Of a DNA stretch of 64,000 bases, positions 63,781-64,000 are shown one piece after another (within the stretch, counting starts at the first letter, position 1; each line of letters opens with the position of its first letter). The stretch is from Cupriavidus neocaledonicus (lineage in GTDB: Bacteria; Pseudomonadota; Gammaproteobacteria; Burkholderiales; Burkholderiaceae). A model generated the notes under the pieces. The model made no database searches. It worked only from the letters and a program-made list of their open reading frames with translations, and was not told the DNA's origin. The stretch lies in NCBI RefSeq assembly GCF_000372525.1, contig NZ_AQUR01000084.1:1-64000 (forward strand). The letters run 5' to 3'. The translations under genes and the position numbers were made by a program.

Positions 63781-64000
63781 GCAACCCGTTGTGGGACAGC
63801 CGCTTCCGGCGCGTGCTGTACCGCGTCGTGGCCGGCATCATCGTGTTCCTGGCGCTGGTGCTGGTGGGCCTGCTGGCCGGCGCCTCGGCCAATACCGAAT
63901 TCTTCGATCGCTATTTCACGCTGCTGTTCAAGGTGAACCTGGTGATCGGCGCGCTGCTGGTGCTGACCGTCGGCGCGCTCGCGGTCACGCTATGGCTGCG
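63777..64000 (+). CDS. NtrY-like nitrogen-regulation sensor kinase, N-terminal part (cut by window edge)
   Basis: The visible 74 residues begin MSNPLWDSRFRRVLYR and contain two hydrophobic segments (about 17-37 and 51-72) separated by ANTEFFDRYFTLLFKVN, the start of NtrY-type kinases. The ATG overlaps the DUF4390 stop as ATGA. Sensor, HAMP, PAS and kinase domains lie beyond the window. The assignment rests on this start and on the conserved gene order. Confidence 0.8.
   Translation, partial: MSNPLWDSRFRRVLYRVVAGIIVFLALVLVGLLAGASANTEFFDRYFTLLFKVNLVIGALLVLTVGALAVTLWL

Overview
The window is GC-rich, densely packed DNA that most resembles a Burkholderiaceae chromosome of the Cupriavidus/Ralstonia type. 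The signs are the gene order def-fmt, htpX-rsmB-DUF4390-ntrY, a LysM protein-dprA-thioredoxin-topB block, a Bug-type tctCBA tricarboxylate system, a GTP-dependent PEP carboxykinase and tandem DUF2957 lipoproteins. The genus is inferred from gene content, not from a search. No tRNA, rRNA or CRISPR array was seen.

Layout. (1) Positions 1-249 are the end of an IS481-type element that abuts half of a dispersed palindrome. (2) About 0.34-4.9 kb is a minus-strand operon: Baeyer-Villiger-type flavin monooxygenase, short-chain dehydrogenase, alpha/beta hydrolase, a protein of the 'metal-dependent hydrolase' family with the residue pattern of a di-iron oxygenase, and an overlapping rubredoxin. It is followed by an AraC regulator and a divergent Tat lipoprotein plus GMC oxidoreductase pair. 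(3) 8.8-14.7 kb holds a TetR regulator, a DUF1571-like protein, two paralogous DUF2957 lipoproteins and an OmpW/AlkL-type porin. Regions 2 and 3 together look like an uptake and oxidation module for a hydrophobic substrate. (4) 14.9-22.3 kb is a tripartite RND efflux operon with a divergent TetR repressor and an AcrR-like operator inside the pump promoter. (5) 22.3-25.9 kb is an orphan periplasmic binding protein beside a TctDE-like two-component pair; the kinase 3' end looks frameshifted in a G-quadruplex-like tract. (6) 26.4-30.4 kb has a glutathione-reductase-like flavoprotein, a patatin-like protein, a hotdog thioesterase and an AbrB-family membrane protein. (7) 30.5-33.7 kb is tctCBA. (8) 34.1-39.4 kb is a second RND system without an outer-membrane factor, with a ChaN-like lipoprotein. 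(9) 39.7-42.9 kb has MOSC, MFS and hydroxyacid dehydrogenase genes. (10) 43.4-50.3 kb contains pckG and cstA-ybdD with a Cache-type two-component system, a pyruvate/gluconeogenesis neighbourhood. (11) 50.5-52.7 kb has a glycine-zipper protein, a 12-residue-repeat secreted protein and a LysR regulator. (12) 52.8-64.0 kb is conserved housekeeping: topB, thioredoxin-like, dprA, LysM, def, fmt, htpX, rsmB, DUF4390 and the start of ntrY.

Non-coding signals. A palindromic dispersed repeat occurs at least six times plus one half copy, twice as a head-to-head pair between convergent genes. Candidate operators were found at the monooxygenase, RND, cstA and other promoters, and phased TTACAG repeats lie upstream of two envelope loci. 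Start sites were chosen from Shine-Dalgarno spacing where the sequence allowed. Family names come from motif recognition, without database searches.
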